Assembly: GCF_027887165.1 (NCBI RefSeq)
Contig: NC_077228.1
Span: 210,768,635 to 210,832,634, forward strand
DNA length: 64,000 bases
Direction of reading: 5' to 3'
From: Monodelphis domestica
Taxonomy: Eukaryota; Chordata; Mammalia; Didelphimorphia; Didelphidae
This document shows, piece after piece, positions 24,201 to 33,605 of the stretch. How positions within the stretch are numbered: position 1 is the stretch's first letter; every line of letters starts with the position of its first letter. The position numbers and the translations under genes are program-made. Below the pieces are notes generated by a model. That model was not told where the DNA came from, did no database searches, and saw only the letters and a list, made by a program, of their open reading frames with translations.

Positions 24201-25952
24201 CTTGTCAATACTAATGCTATGGGGCCCAAAGCCTCATGCTACAGCTATAGTTTTAGCAGACACCTGAGAATAGGTCCACCCCAACTTGTATCTCATTCTC
24301 AACATATCAGGTGTCATCTGTTTATTTGTATATTAGCATATCACTTATTACACAATACTTAGAGGGTGATATGAGTTACAATAAGTCACAACCTCTCTGA
24401 TGAATTTTATAGTCATCCCCACCATAATTCCCCCTCTTCTTGACATTTAATCTTTCCTTATCTACTGGATCCTTTCCTGCTGTCTACAATCATGACCAAA
24501 TTTAATTTTCACTTTCTCAACCCCTACAAATCTGGCTTGGAACCTCCTAAAACTTCTTTCCAAAACTACAAATAGTTCATGACTACCAAATCTAATGACT
24601 TCATCCTTACTACCTTCCTTGACTTCTCTACCACAACTGACACCATTAACCTTCATAGAGACTCTCCTGGTTCTGTCTGGCCACTCTTTTTGGTTATCTT
24701 TGCTAAGTCAATTCTAGGTGTATCCCCAAAAGCTCTGGTATAGAGCTTCTCTTAACACTCCCAAACAAATCAGCTCACATAGCTTCAATTACCTTGATGT
24801 AGTCCTAGCCCCTCTCCCTTGAATTGCCTATTGGACATTTTAAACTCAATTACACCCAAAACAGAATTCTAATCCTTTTCCTATTAATGTTTTGGGCATC
24901 ACTATACTTCGATTCAGGTTCCCATCCTGTCATCCTTTGCTGCTTTTTTAGTAGTCTTAGTTGTCCAAGTCTTCATGACTCCAATTGGAGTTTTCTTGGC
25001 AAAAATCCCAGTGGTTTGCCATTTCCTTTTCCAACTCATCTTAAACAGATGCTGAAAATGAGGCAAACTGGGTTAAATGACTTTGTCAATGTCTAAAGCT
25101 AGATTTGAATTCAGGAAGACTCATTTTCCTGACTCCAGACCCAGCATTCTAAATTACTTACCACTCAATCGCCTATGATTCTAATTCACCCAGATATCTA
25201 CTCAGTCACTGTCATGTTTTTACCTCCACACAGCCACACACAGCCCTTATCCCTTTTCTTTGCTCTAAAACAAGCATTTTATTTGGCCTCTGTCACATCT
25301 AACCCCATTTCCAAACAATTTTCTGCATTGCTGCCACCCCCCCCCAACTCCAGCAGTTCCCTATCTATGACCAAATATAATGTCTAACTACTCATAATTA
25401 GGCAAGGATCTTGCATCTCCCTAATTCAGACCATTGCACTGCCTACCCTTCAGACCTGGAATGAAACTTCCTCATCCTTGCCCCTTGGACATCCTGTTCT
25501 CTTTTTGCCCACTTGAAGCACCTTCATGAAGCCTTACTCCAACTGCCTATATACACCCTGCCTTCACATCCAAGCCAGTTTGGGTACAAAACTTTTAAAA
25601 TTATCATATACATCCAGCATCTACTCCTATGTATGTGTTGTCTTCCTTCAGAAATTAAGATCCTTGAGATTAGTTCTTTTTTTTAAATAAATTCTTTATA
25701 AGCCAGGGACTCATCTTCCTTTCTTTCACAGAATGAATACATTTAGTGGGAATAAATGCTATGAATTTAACTTTTCCTGTGCAGGTCAGCGCTTACGGGT
25801 TTATGACGAGCAATTACTTCAATTTTTCTGATCATTATTATGAACACAAGAAGAAGCCTGTGGTGTTTTACATGAATCACGACATGCCCATGGAAGCCAT
25901 CCTGTGGAGGAATTTGCACAATGCAGGCATCATGCATCTATATCAGCGCTGA
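15173..25952 (+). CDS. ST6GALNAC2: ST6GALNAC2 gene, alpha-N-acetylgalactosaminide alpha-2,6-sialyltransferase 2 (8 of about 9 coding exons)
   Basis: Golgi type II membrane enzyme that moves sialic acid from CMP-sialic acid to the C6 of GalNAc in O-linked (mucin-type) glycans. Exons seen: 15173-15233, 16852-17020, 18691-18859, 19765-19903, 20760-20863, 23051-23134, 23961-24060, 25785-25952. Every junction is AG/GT and the phases agree (0,1,2,0,2,2,0), giving 330 residues to TGA with no internal stop. Sialylmotif L (CAVVGNGG...) is in exons 3-4, sialylmotif S ([17 protein letters not shown] then VSAYGF) spans the last two exons, motif III is HYYE, and motif VS is the H....E of HDMPME. The protein ends LYQR, as in the human protein. 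Human ST6GALNAC2 is about 374 residues (from memory), so about 44 residues (cytoplasmic tail and signal anchor) are missing and must lie in an unrecognised upstream exon. ST6GALNAC1 was considered, but the [18 protein letters not shown] and NTMKNSL blocks fit ST6GALNAC2 better. The gene appears functional. Confidence 0.94.
16311..16499 (+). repeat. MAR1-type SINE
   Basis: Sense copy, GGGGGCAGCTGGGTAGCTCA head, short internal deletion before CCCTTACCACTG, A tail. In the first recognised ST6GALNAC2 intron. Confidence 0.93.
16852..17020 (+). CDS. ST6GALNAC2: ST6GALNAC2 exon (start of catalytic region)
   Basis: 169 bp, acceptor ...ACAACACTAG, donor GAAG|GTAATT, phase 0 in and phase 1 out. The translation contains [14 protein letters not shown] and [11 protein letters not shown], matching the conserved FNLSIPVLLW..LF and APYGWRGLS blocks of human ST6GALNAC2. 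The upstream in-frame codon is TAG inside the acceptor, so the exon cannot extend left. NFS is a potential N-glycosylation site. Confidence 0.92.
17391..17565 (+). repeat. MAR1-type SINE with deletion
   Basis: Head and B box intact; about 30 bp (CACTTCC..GGCAAGT region) are missing after GACCTCA. Intronic. Confidence 0.9.
18275..18460 (-). repeat. MAR1-type SINE
   Basis: Antisense copy (TTTAACCCTTTACCTTTTGTC ... CACACAGCTAGGAAGTGTCT) with a diverged head, about 230 bp before the sialylmotif L exon. Confidence 0.85.
18691..18859 (+). CDS. ST6GALNAC2: ST6GALNAC2 exon with first part of sialylmotif L
   Basis: 169 bp, acceptor CATCTCACAG, donor TTCAG|GTATAT, phase 1 in and phase 2 out. It encodes STLNLL, then [19 protein letters not shown] and EIDSHDFIF. 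The cysteine of CAVVGNGG is the sialylmotif L cysteine that in this family bonds to a cysteine in motif S. This part of the domain binds the CMP-sialic acid donor. The long - strand open frame over this exon is a shadow. Confidence 0.96.
18912..19116 (+). repeat. MAR1-type SINE with target-site duplication
   Basis: Full-length sense copy, flanked by AAAAGTAGGGGAGT on both sides (ending 18911 on the left, after the A tail on the right), only about 50 bp downstream of a coding exon. Confidence 0.95.
19422..19602 (-). repeat. MAR1-type SINE
   Basis: Antisense copy, slightly deleted near CTGTGTTGGCAGGAG, ending CCACCCAGCTGCCC. Intronic. Confidence 0.9.
19765..19903 (+). CDS. ST6GALNAC2: ST6GALNAC2 exon, end of sialylmotif L
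   Basis: 139 bp, acceptor TTTTTCTCTTAG, phase 2 in and phase 0 out. The junction codon is AG|G (Arg), giving [20 protein letters not shown], as in other ST6GALNACs. It continues with [18 protein letters not shown] and TSVPQGK. The donor AAA|GTGGGT is chosen because PQGK joins DLRYIF of the next exon; it is a weaker donor than the others. Confidence 0.94.
19904..20759. other. ST6GALNAC2 intron without recognised repeat
   Basis: Intron sequence between two coding exons. A (CA)n run is at about 20289-20300. Nothing else recognised. Confidence 0.6.
20760..20863 (+). CDS. ST6GALNAC2: ST6GALNAC2 exon
   Basis: 104 bp, acceptor CTTTGGCAG, donor GATCA|GTAAGT (near-perfect consensus), phase 0 in and phase 2 out. 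It encodes [20 protein letters not shown] followed by [14 protein letters not shown], almost the same as the human enzyme at this position. The intron that follows (20864-23050) contains the unexplained open frame at 22158-23042. Confidence 0.95.
21137..21349 (-). repeat. MAR1-type SINE with perfect 15-bp target-site duplication
   Basis: Antisense full-length copy flanked by GCAAGTAACATTTCT at 21122-21136 and 21350-21364. Intronic. Confidence 0.96.
21365..22157. other. ST6GALNAC2 intron without recognised repeat
   Basis: No repeat or gene recognised before the open frame that starts at 22158. Confidence 0.5.
22158..23042 (+). CDS. unrecognised intronic open frame, Pro/Ser/Thr-rich, 287 codons from first ATG
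   Basis: Open frame in the fifth recognised ST6GALNAC2 intron: TAG at 22155, first ATG at 22179, TGA at 23040-23042. The N-terminal half is made of SPSQ/SQTP-like runs with three in-frame units starting S-R-x-P/L-S-Q-T at 22341, 22398 and 22464 (19 and 22 codons apart), followed by a run of six alanines. The C-terminal half is not repetitive and has [14 protein letters not shown] and an Arg-rich patch (HLRRRQ). I do not recognise a family. It has about 24 CpG in 864 bp, far more than flanking intron sequence. It may be a low-complexity pyrimidine-rich stretch that happens to lack stops, a fragment of an inserted retroelement, or an alternative exon that would replace the catalytic C-terminus. 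There is no evidence of expression. Confidence 0.3.
   Translation: MEASPTPMNSPSQSPNPSPTQSPSQSRSGHFSPNQPHATPRGSSHTRTPNQTPPISPSTPSSRVPSQTPGVVPLSPSQPTSRAPSQTLTPPLSQSPFQTRPSSRGLSQTPTPPPSKSPSQSSQASLAAAAAAPSVVWPTRTRSPLVPSHIAPYVSQLLNPNPYFQPPTIPIPYNPCFPCNFPCTPSKTKTPESLYYPIFPAPPRLPPLNLSYPPSHGLFTPPCSVTHQPPLDCFTLTKPYQAPTIIPATFYTPFSRTHPHPRSHLRRRQTSLAPLTSSSPPHFDFNRAVHFFRD
23051..23134 (+). CDS. ST6GALNAC2: ST6GALNAC2 exon
   Basis: 84 bp, acceptor AACTCCTAG, donor GAGAG|GTATGG, phase 2 in and phase 2 out. It reads [20 protein letters not shown] then [10 protein letters not shown] second AG (CCACAG) lies 6 bp inside the exon and could act as an alternative acceptor, but it would shift the frame only by removing two codons (QP). 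The upstream base 23050 directly follows an 8-nt spacer after the TGA that closes the intronic Pro/Ser-rich frame. Confidence 0.93.
23355..23515 (-). repeat. MIR-like fragment
   Basis: CTCTCATTTTGCAGATGACA and adjoining sequence resemble an antisense MIR core; diverged. Intronic. Confidence 0.5.
23961..24060 (+). CDS. ST6GALNAC2: ST6GALNAC2 exon with most of sialylmotif S
   Basis: 100 bp, acceptor TTTTGCCTTCAG, donor CAG|GTAAGA, phase 2 in and phase 0 out. It encodes [10 protein letters not shown], then [20 protein letters not shown]. This is sialylmotif S, which binds both donor and acceptor; the cysteine of HTCDQ is the partner of the motif L cysteine. Confidence 0.96.
24061..24940. other. 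ST6GALNAC2 last intron, no recognised repeat
   Basis: Pyrimidine-rich intron sequence. Nothing recognised. Confidence 0.5.
24945..25170 (-). repeat. THER/MIR-type CORE-SINE
   Basis: TCTTCATGACTCCAATTGGAG, TTTTCTTGGCAAAAATCCCAG and GATGCTGAAAATGAGGCAAAC are the antisense form of the marsupial CORE-SINE with the TTGGCAAAGA..-type 3' unit. Confidence 0.82.
25785..25952 (+). CDS. ST6GALNAC2: ST6GALNAC2 last coding exon, motifs III and VS, stop TGA
   Basis: 168 bp after acceptor TTTTCCTGTGCAG, phase 0. It starts [20 protein letters not shown], finishing sialylmotif S and giving motif III (HYYE). Motif VS follows as [10 protein letters not shown], with the catalytic-site histidine and glutamate conserved. 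It ends [12 protein letters not shown] and TGA at 25950-25952. NFS is a potential N-glycosylation site. Confidence 0.96.
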   Translation, partial: VSAYGFMTSNYFNFSDHYYEHKKKPVVFYMNHDMPMEAILWRNLHNAGIMHLYQR

Positions 25953-26575
25953 ATCCAAAGCAAAGCAAAACCAAGCCAAGCCATAATTACACAGCCAAAC
26001 TCAGCATTTCTTTATGAAGTCACTCCCAAGTTCTGAGCTCTAAGGCCCTGCCCTTGATTAAGAATTAACAGATGCTTTCCAGAAGCATTATCTTGAAACT
26101 GAAAATGCTCAGCCCTACAATGGAGATGAAAAATATATAACTTGAAACCAGGGTTAGGGGCCATAGTGGCTTGCTGCTGCTATCTCCCAGACTCCTGCAT
26201 TTTGCCGCAGGGAGCAGGCATCACTAATTTGGAAATCACAAAACAAAACTTCAATCACACCCTCTTTTACCCCTCAATACCCTACAATAGTGCAAAAACC
26301 ACCAAAAAAATTTCTTAAACACAAAACGTGAAACTCTGCCCAGAGACAACAGAAAAGCAGTATCAGAAGAACAATTCAAGAACCATTCAGTAAGATAATA
26401 ACAGCAGGTCTCTGAGAACAAGATCAATTCCTGCAACTTAATTTTCTGTCCAATAGGGAGGGGAGGGGAGGCACTCCCACCTGATGAATGGGTGGATAAT
26501 TGAATGTAATTTGAAACATTTTCCAACTCTGTATGATTACATAAATATTAAATGACCTTTTTCTTTTGTCTTTTT
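25953..26575 (+). other. ST6GALNAC2: ST6GALNAC2 3' UTR (end approximate)
   Basis: Sequence after the stop codon without recognised repeats. A variant polyadenylation signal ATTAAA lies at 26547-26552, followed by a T-rich stretch (CTTTTTCTTTTGTCTTTTTT), which fits a cleavage region near 26570. The end is inferred from this signal only. Confidence 0.55.
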
Positions 26576-26969
26576 TACTATGGTGTTAGAAAGCAGAGAA
26601 GCTGGTAGAGAAGGGAGAGGGTGGAAGTTCAGAAGTGTGGAAATTGTAACTAGGATCCAAGAACCCTTTCAAGTTTAACTGAATTTGAAGGATGGTCAAT
26701 TAAGATAACTGCCTGCCAATCCTGTTGCATAGAGCATTCATTCATTTGGAAGGCAGAACTGTAAGATTTCCAATAACTGATTACTAAGAAGCACATTTAA
26801 AAGTCTATGATGAACTAATAGCTTCTCAGGCTAACCTAAAAGGTGTACAGTTACAAATCTTATTGAACCTTCTGAATAATGTTAATATTCACTATTAGCA
26901 AAAGATGTGTTTCAATTAAAAACCTTTAGGCACTCACTTAATAATGCTAATTAAGAAAGATATTTTCTG

Positions 26970-27910
26970 CTGGGAGGCATCAGGCCACTTGACAGTCGTA
27001 CATGGTAGCTAAGGAGGCCACAGAGTGGACCTTGGAAAGGCAATTGCCCACTCAGTCCCCCTAGCATGACCTCTCTCATTAACATCCCTTACCTAAGGAA
27101 TTGACATGATTACTATTCCCCCTAGTCTCATAAGGAATAATGCCAAGAGCAAAATACCTGTACCCTAAATCCCCAAAACATCAGACCCATAAACCCAACC
27201 CCAAAAGACTATCCTGGGTTAACTTTTACTTGGACACATAATGTTCAGTAAAACCGCAGCTACAGGCCAAGTCCAGAACTTCAGCACTCACAGAAACCTA
27301 TTCTCATGAAGGCAGCATACAAATCAATCACAAAGGCCCATACAATATGTACACTAAGCTTCAACATGCCTCAGTGACTTCACAAACCAGTAACTCAGAA
27401 ACTCCCTAGTAAACTCTGAAAAATGACTATTAAATTTGAATTGTGTTCCCAGTACCTCTCAACTTCAATGGTATGATTGTTGATTTGTCTTTAAGAACTT
27501 CTGATTACTTCTAATAAGTAAATTTCCTTGATTGTAAGTTCAAAAACTCACAGGGTAATGAGAAAACTAAGCCACCTGTGATGAAATGATTCCTCGAGTG
27601 AAACCTTTATTCTGTCAAGAATCTGCAATCACAATACAAGAATATAGAATGTTAATCAAGTGATTTGTTAAAAGTTAATGTATTACTTCTCCAATTATCT
27701 CAATTTAGACATGTGTGTTAGGTAATGTATCTGTGTGCCAAGAAAATGGATATAAAAGTAAACATCAAGCCTGGGGATGACAGAGCAGCTATCAGATGCA
27801 AAGCATTCCCATAAAGATACAGCTGTTTCCCGTGTTATTTATTGACTGATCGTTCACCACCTGTCAGGAACCCCTGGAGTCGCGAGTGAGGCTGGATCTT
27901 GCCTGTGACA
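26970..27910 (+). repeat. LTR-like element with TATA box
   Basis: Ends GCCTGTGACA at 27910. TATAAAAG lies at 27751-27758. The block AGAATGTTAATCAA.TGATTTG and other stretches match 50920-51780 in the same orientation. The left end is uncertain and no target duplication was found. It lies about 400 bp after the ST6GALNAC2 polyadenylation candidate. Confidence 0.6.
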
Positions 27911-29139
27911 GTTTTCAAATCATTTTATTTTTAAAAAATGTAAAGACAACTTGCATAGAATATAGAAATCTAATGATTGTTGGTCACACACAGCTTCAGT
28001 AGTAGATAACACCTGTCAAAGGAAAAAAATGACAAGTCAAGTAGCAGTCAATTAAACTGTCACCACATAGAAAATTAGTTAGGAAGGTTCCTAACCCCTG
28101 CTCAGGTTAACAACAGGATGGTTCCATACAGTATCTATAAGGGTACATAGAGAAGCAAAGGCTTATACTTTGGATAGGGCATGACCCTTCAAGTAGATTA
28201 CAGGGTGTAAAGGAGAACTGAACTTCATAAGACCAAAGTCTGAGCTATGGCCTTACCATCTCATAATTATGTAACCTTGGACAAGCCATTGTATCAGAAA
28301 GATAGCTCACTTTACTGTGAAGAGACTCAAAAGCTCATCCCACATTAAAGAGCTTTCCCTTAACTATTTTCACTAAGAGCTGTTATCTTCATAATCACCT
28401 TGGTTTTAATGTGTAGGTTTTTATTACTTTGCAGATCAGTTCTAAACCATCACTGAACCTTTAACCTAACCAAATGAAGCCATTTTATTCTCTTCCAGTT
28501 ATCACCCTGCCATTTCAATTTTATTTCAACCTGTAAATTAAAGGGATAAGCTCTCATGTCCACAAAACCATAATCCATAAATGAACATGTCCTAGTGGCT
28601 GAGCCAAAAATATATCCACTATAAAATGCCCATACACATTCTTTTGTTTCAGTGGAAAAGAAATGCAGTCATTCTGTATCCAAGTTCAAGATATGCGTTT
28701 CAATGTAGAAAAGCCAGGAAGCTCTCAAACACCACTCCTACCCCACAATGGCCTTGCTCTCCCCTACAATTCTAAGAAAAGTGTCTGAAAGACCACCATG
28801 TGCAATTAGTGCTATTTAAAAGGACCCTAAGCCAAATAGCTTAACAACTGGCACAGGTGCACCATCATGTCAAGGTGCTGATTTCAAGGGAGGTAAACAA
28901 AAAGATTAGTGGCTGGAGGTGAAAATATTTAAACAAAAACTTGGCATTTAAGTTTAGAGAATGTTTTCCATATATTGTATTAACTCCTATATATTAGGGA
29001 GAATCATTGTATTTGTGTCTGGGATTTGTCTGGGTCAGAGATACAACCTAGTCTGATGTTTCACATTTTCTTTGTCCTTGGGAATCACAAAAGATGTCTT
29101 ACTTTTAAACAGAATTAGGTTAAGAGATGAAGGGGAGAA

Positions 29140-29445
29140 AGGACTTTTTCCTGCCTATGTGACCTGTGCACCTATGGGGATAGGGCAGGGTAGATAAGCT
29201 GACCAACCACTCATTAATTAGCTATCACCAATTAAGGATTTCTTGGGATGTTCCAAGGGAGGGACTGAATAATAAGCTCCTAAAAATACACTTATTAAGC
29301 AGCCTGACCCAGCTCAGTCATGCCTGATCTGGAGTCATGCTATATCACTTTATTGGATTATAATGTTGGCTTAACCAATAAACCTGATATAATCAATATT
29401 TATATTCTAACCAAAAAAATCTTAATTTTAACGAAGTCATCCCTA
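29140..29445 (+). repeat. LTR-like fragment
   Basis: Contains ACCAATAAACC (about 29378) and the segment CACTCATTAATTAGCTATCA, CCAATTAAGGATTT, which matches 48950-49010 in reverse. Boundaries uncertain. Confidence 0.5.
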
Positions 29446-29837
29446 GTAAAAATTATTTGACCAATATCTTCATTAGATTTTGGTACTTTTAAGTAGAAAG
29501 TGCCAGACAGCCCTTTTTGGATTTTATTTTCAAGAAAACAGGCATTACAGGCATGTCCTGAAAAACATGACAAAATTTAATCAGAATGGTAGAATAAGGT
29601 AAAGCTTAAAGTGAAACAGAAAAGTGGTTTCCTAAGGTTAGCTTTAGAAGTGTGTGCTAAGCTTGAGTGAGGGCTCAAGAAGCTAACTCCAAACTTTTAG
29701 TTTTAAGATCTCAGATGAACTTGCTTTTAAAAACAGTTCAGATTATATAACCCAGCTCTCCTAGAGGTACCGAGAAATGAAAAAAAATACTAAACTTTAC
29801 CTAACACAAAGCATATTGAGGGAACATCCAATGAAAC

Positions 29838-29857
29838 TAAACTAAACTAAACTACAG
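29838..29857. repeat. short (AAACT)n
   Basis: Four perfect units of ACTAA/AAACT. Confidence 0.9.
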
Positions 29858-29859
29858 GT

Positions 29860-31810
29860 CTTAGAGCTAAAGTGTAAAAGCTTACATAAAATCAGGAATG
29901 TGTTTTTTTCCCTCTCTCCCATGTTCCAAGAAGTAGGACATTAACTTAATGCCTATTCATGAATAAGGGTGCTAATATCTTCCCATTTCATTAGTTTACC
30001 TATCTCCACTCCACCCAAACTGGGACTATTATCAACCTGCCAATTACCTGAGACCTCTCCTATCCAACTTTTGAATACAGCTAACTCAAAAGCTATCTAC
30101 TACTACCATAAAGTCCTGATTCATTCAGATAGGAAGGCCTTCCACCTCTGAACTTTATCTAGTATTTAACTGTCCCTCTTATTAAACACCATGACAAAGA
30201 CCCATGTCTCACTTCACCTTCTGTCTGGGACCAATCAATGTTCTATACATGTTTCATGTCTGTTGAAATGACTAGTGACCCCAGAGAAAGATTCACTGGA
30301 GTCAAATGCAGATCAAAGAATACCATTTCTCACTTTAGTTTATATTAGGGTTTTGGTTTTATATGATTACCTCTTAAAACATGATCACAGCATTTAAGTA
30401 TGTTTTACATAATACACATATTATCTGGATCAAATGGCCTACCATCTCCAGGAGGGGACAAGGAAGAGAGAGAACCCCATAGTTGAAGCTTTTGGGACAT
30501 ATGGTGGGAAAAGGCAAAGCTTGCCATCTTTCTCCATGCAGAGGGATCATTCATTAACTTCCACTGGGCTGGAGTCCTAGGTGCTGGGCCTTTTGTTCAG
30601 GACCCACAAGTGTGGAAAGAGAATAAGAAGTTCAAATAAAAGATGGATCAACATAAGGTAGGAGATAAAAGAGTCTGATCCCTACAATCCAAATAATCAA
30701 TGCTCCTAGAAAGGAAAAAGTGACCTTTCTGCTCAGTCATTGGCTTCCAAATGTTAGCATCTATGACACAAAGGAACAGCCATAGGAGGATGACCTACAA
30801 GCAGATTGACCTCTTCGCATGCATGCATGCACGAAGCCAAACATTCAACTCCTGTGCTCACTGAAACAGCAAAACCAACCAGATTTTCAAGAGTAAGCTT
30901 TCACAGAATCATTGCACCAGTTTTAGAGATAGGGATCTTAGAGGTTAGTCCAACTTCCCAACCACTGAGAAATCCTTTTAATAACACATCCCTGACAGGC
31001 CATGAACTTTATAAATAGTAAATAGTGCTAATGCTCTGGAGCTCACTACCTCTAGCCTACACCATTGTTAGAGAACTATTAATCATAAACATCTTTTTGT
31101 TTAACTTAACTAAATTTGGATCTGTGAACCTTTTGCTCCTTTCCAAAAGTGAAGTTTGAAATGCTTTGCTCTAAGACAGTTCTTATCCCTTTTACAAAGC
31201 CCAATTCATTCCTGTCCATCATACCCTCACTTATATTGAATACTTAGCAACATTAAAATGATTCAGTTAGATCTTATAATCTCAGAAAATATATGCTGAA
31301 ATTATTACATGTAATTGAAAAAAGAAACTATCTTTGAAAAAAAAAGTTGAATTAAAAAAAAATACTAGTGAATGAGTAAATACAATTTTAGCCTACTGAA
31401 TGGTGTAAGTACTTAAAAGATGATTTTTAAAAAAACTTTAGGGGTTTTCTTTAGCTGATTACAGCCTCTGCAATGACATTCCATGGGGTATTTGTTCAGT
31501 TATTCACAAAAATAATCAACAACTACTTTCCAATCAGGCTGAAGAACAGGAGAATGGAACTAAAAAGAAAAAAAAAACCTCGAAACTGGGAACGGGGGCT
31601 AAAAGTTCAAGATTCTAGGATGTACATTTGAATTGGGCTTCCTTATTTAGTATAGGGTTTGGTTACAGGGCATTAAATTACAATGGGAACAAGTGATGTA
31701 CAGAGTGAACAAGAATCCTTCCCAAAAAGGTAAATTCCATAGTTAACACCATTACATGTAAATAGACCACTGGCATACTAAGCCTCAGAAGTGATTTGCT
31801 TTCCCCTCAG
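29860..31810. other. no recognised feature; probably 3' part of the SNHG16-like locus
   Basis: Repeat-poor, unique-looking sequence between the LTR-like fragment and the first SNORD1 copy. Contains (GCAT)n at about 30818-30831. Exons of a non-coding host could be here but cannot be placed from one sequence. Confidence 0.4.
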
Positions 31811-31811
31811 T

Positions 31812-31865
31812 TAAGTTTTCAGACAGGGATAACAAAACATCATTGGCTTTTGGAGCTTCTTGGAA
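31812..31865 (-). ncRNA. SNORD1: SNORD1-type C/D snoRNA copy 1 (5' half diverged)
   Basis: On the - strand: C'-like box AATGATGT, guide GTTATCCCTGT, then D box CTGA (reverse complement TCAG at 31819-31822). The guide pairs with 11 nt of the conserved 28S sequence ACAGGGATAAC; the D+5 rule places the 2'-O-methyl on the second G of ACAGG, the known SNORD1 target site. Unlike the other two copies, no upstream C box or D' box is obvious, so the 5' half has diverged or the copy is decaying. Confidence 0.6.
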
Positions 31866-32257
31866 ACATTTAAGTAGCTTTGAGGTAAATCATAAGTCCA
31901 ATGTACTAGAAAAATTCACTAATACACAAAAGGGCTTTACTAATTATCAGTAGAGCACCAAGTTTCAATATTTTCCAACAGTGTTTACCTGCTTTAGGGT
32001 AGAAACAAGTTTTCTACTTCTCTTCTAGTATAAATATGCTTCTACTATCAGTGATATTCTAGTCTTCCAACTACAGGAGTAAAAAGGATCCTCAAACCAC
32101 ATGTTTCTGTTCCTTATCAGCTCAGGCAGACTGCACCCTACAAAAAAAATTAAGACCATAAATACTTACATATGGTAACTCCCAAACAGGTAATATTGCA
32201 TTCTTTTAAAACAGTATTTTAAAAGCAAGCCAAGCTTCAGGAAGTTTCCTCCACATT

Positions 32258-32316
32258 TTTTTTTCAGACAGGGATAACTTATCATCACCAGCTCAGCTCT
32301 CATCAACCCATCAACC
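32258..32316 (-). ncRNA. SNORD1: SNORD1-type C/D snoRNA copy 2 (all boxes present)
   Basis: Read on the - strand in order: C box TTGATGA (32300-32306), D' box CTGA in GAGCTGAGC (32293-32296), C' box GTGATGATA, guide AGTTATCCCTGT, D box CTGA (32264-32267). The guide pairs with 12 nt of 28S rRNA (ACAGGGATAACT) and would direct 2'-O-methylation of a G in the peptidyl-transferase region, about G4362 in human numbering (from memory). Best preserved of the three copies. Ends are approximate, since a long terminal stem is not clear. Confidence 0.85.
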
Positions 32317-33544
32317 TCTAGTACAGAGATTCTAAAATATTAGTCTGTGAACTTGCTCTTAGTTTGATCACTTTCAGCAGAATTGGATTCCTTTGTAATT
32401 CTATGTATTTGGAAACATTTTTTCTGAGACCATTGTCCTGACTGCCAAAAGTGGTCGATTATACACAAAAGGATAAAACCTCCTCCTCTAGAACAAAAAC
32501 GCTTTTGATATATTGCCAAGGACCCTTTTTTCAACATACCACATTGCATTTTCTTCAAAATAACACTATTAAGGTAAGTAGATGTAAGTACCAAGTATTT
32601 ATTATTCACTCTATAGATGAAAAAAACAGGATTTGCTCTCACAAGTTTTAATGTTAATCTAGTGTGTCCCAGGAATATACTAGAATCTTCCCCTTGAAAG
32701 TATTCTGTAATGTATGTATGACCATAGTTTTCTGGATCTTTTATTGACAACTAGCAAACAGCTTGTTGCCAATTAACTATTCAATGCAATCCTCTAAGCA
32801 TGTAAAGAGGCATTTAAAGGATTCATGCCTGACCACCCAAAAATAGGCAAGTAAATGAGCTGAGTTACAAATACCTCAGAAAATAGCACCAAAAAAGACA
32901 AGTACAATTGTTGAGAAAACACTAAGGAAATTATTTCCTGTTTATGTTGCAATATATATGAAAAGAAAAAAAGAGGAATGGCAATTCCTGTTGTCTACCT
33001 GGCAAAAGAGGATGGGATTTCAGTCTGCAAGAGAAGGGTACTAGATGTTTAACTCTTTTTTTCTACACAAAATCAGAGGTGGAATAGACTCAGAAAACAT
33101 CAAGCAGGAGCTTTTATTTACAAGTGAAATAACAGGTTGAGAAAGGATGTGACTTAGCTAATGTAACAAAACTCATGGGAGAACAAGACTAGAAAAACCT
33201 AGGGCTTCCAATTCATTCCACACTGCCCTTGTGACCATTAGCCATTTTTAAGTTTCCCAAAGAATCAAAATTCTTGGGAACTGGTAAATAACAATATCAA
33301 TGCTTAAAGGAACCCACCCCATACTTCAAGATAACTTTAAAAACTTACTCTGTTAAGGTGGAAGTTGGAAGATCACAATCTTAAAACATTTCCAAGAAAT
33401 GAAAGCCTTTTTCCAAGGTCCAAAAACAGACAGCACCTGGCACCCCAAAAGATATATAAGAATTTACAAATAACTTCAAGATGTGTTTAATTTTTTAATT
33501 AAGTTTGCAGAGCTGAGCCTCAGCAAATCAAAATCCACACAAAA

Positions 33545-33605
33545 GATGTTCAGACAGGGATAACTTTCTATCATCATTAGCTCAGCTCTCACAAAAACTT
33601 CTAAA
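33545..33605 (-). ncRNA. SNORD1: SNORD1-type C/D snoRNA copy 3 (C box altered)
   Basis: On the - strand: GAGCTGAGC with D' box CTGA (33582-33585), C' box ATGATGATA, guide AGTTATCCCTGT, D box CTGA (33550-33553). It shares the GAGAGCTGAGC block with copy 2, but the C box reads TTGTGAG where copy 2 has TTGATGAG, as if one A were lost. The guide is identical to copy 2, so the target is the same 28S nucleotide. Confidence 0.8.

Noticed and set aside
29120-29450. An extra exon of ST6GALNAC2 or its 3' UTR
   Set aside because: It matches 48790-49085 in reverse and so is a dispersed repeat.
32340-32750. 136-codon - strand open frame next to SNORD1 copy 2
   Set aside because: AT-rich, no recognised domain, and located within the presumed non-coding host; long frames of this size occur by chance in the window.
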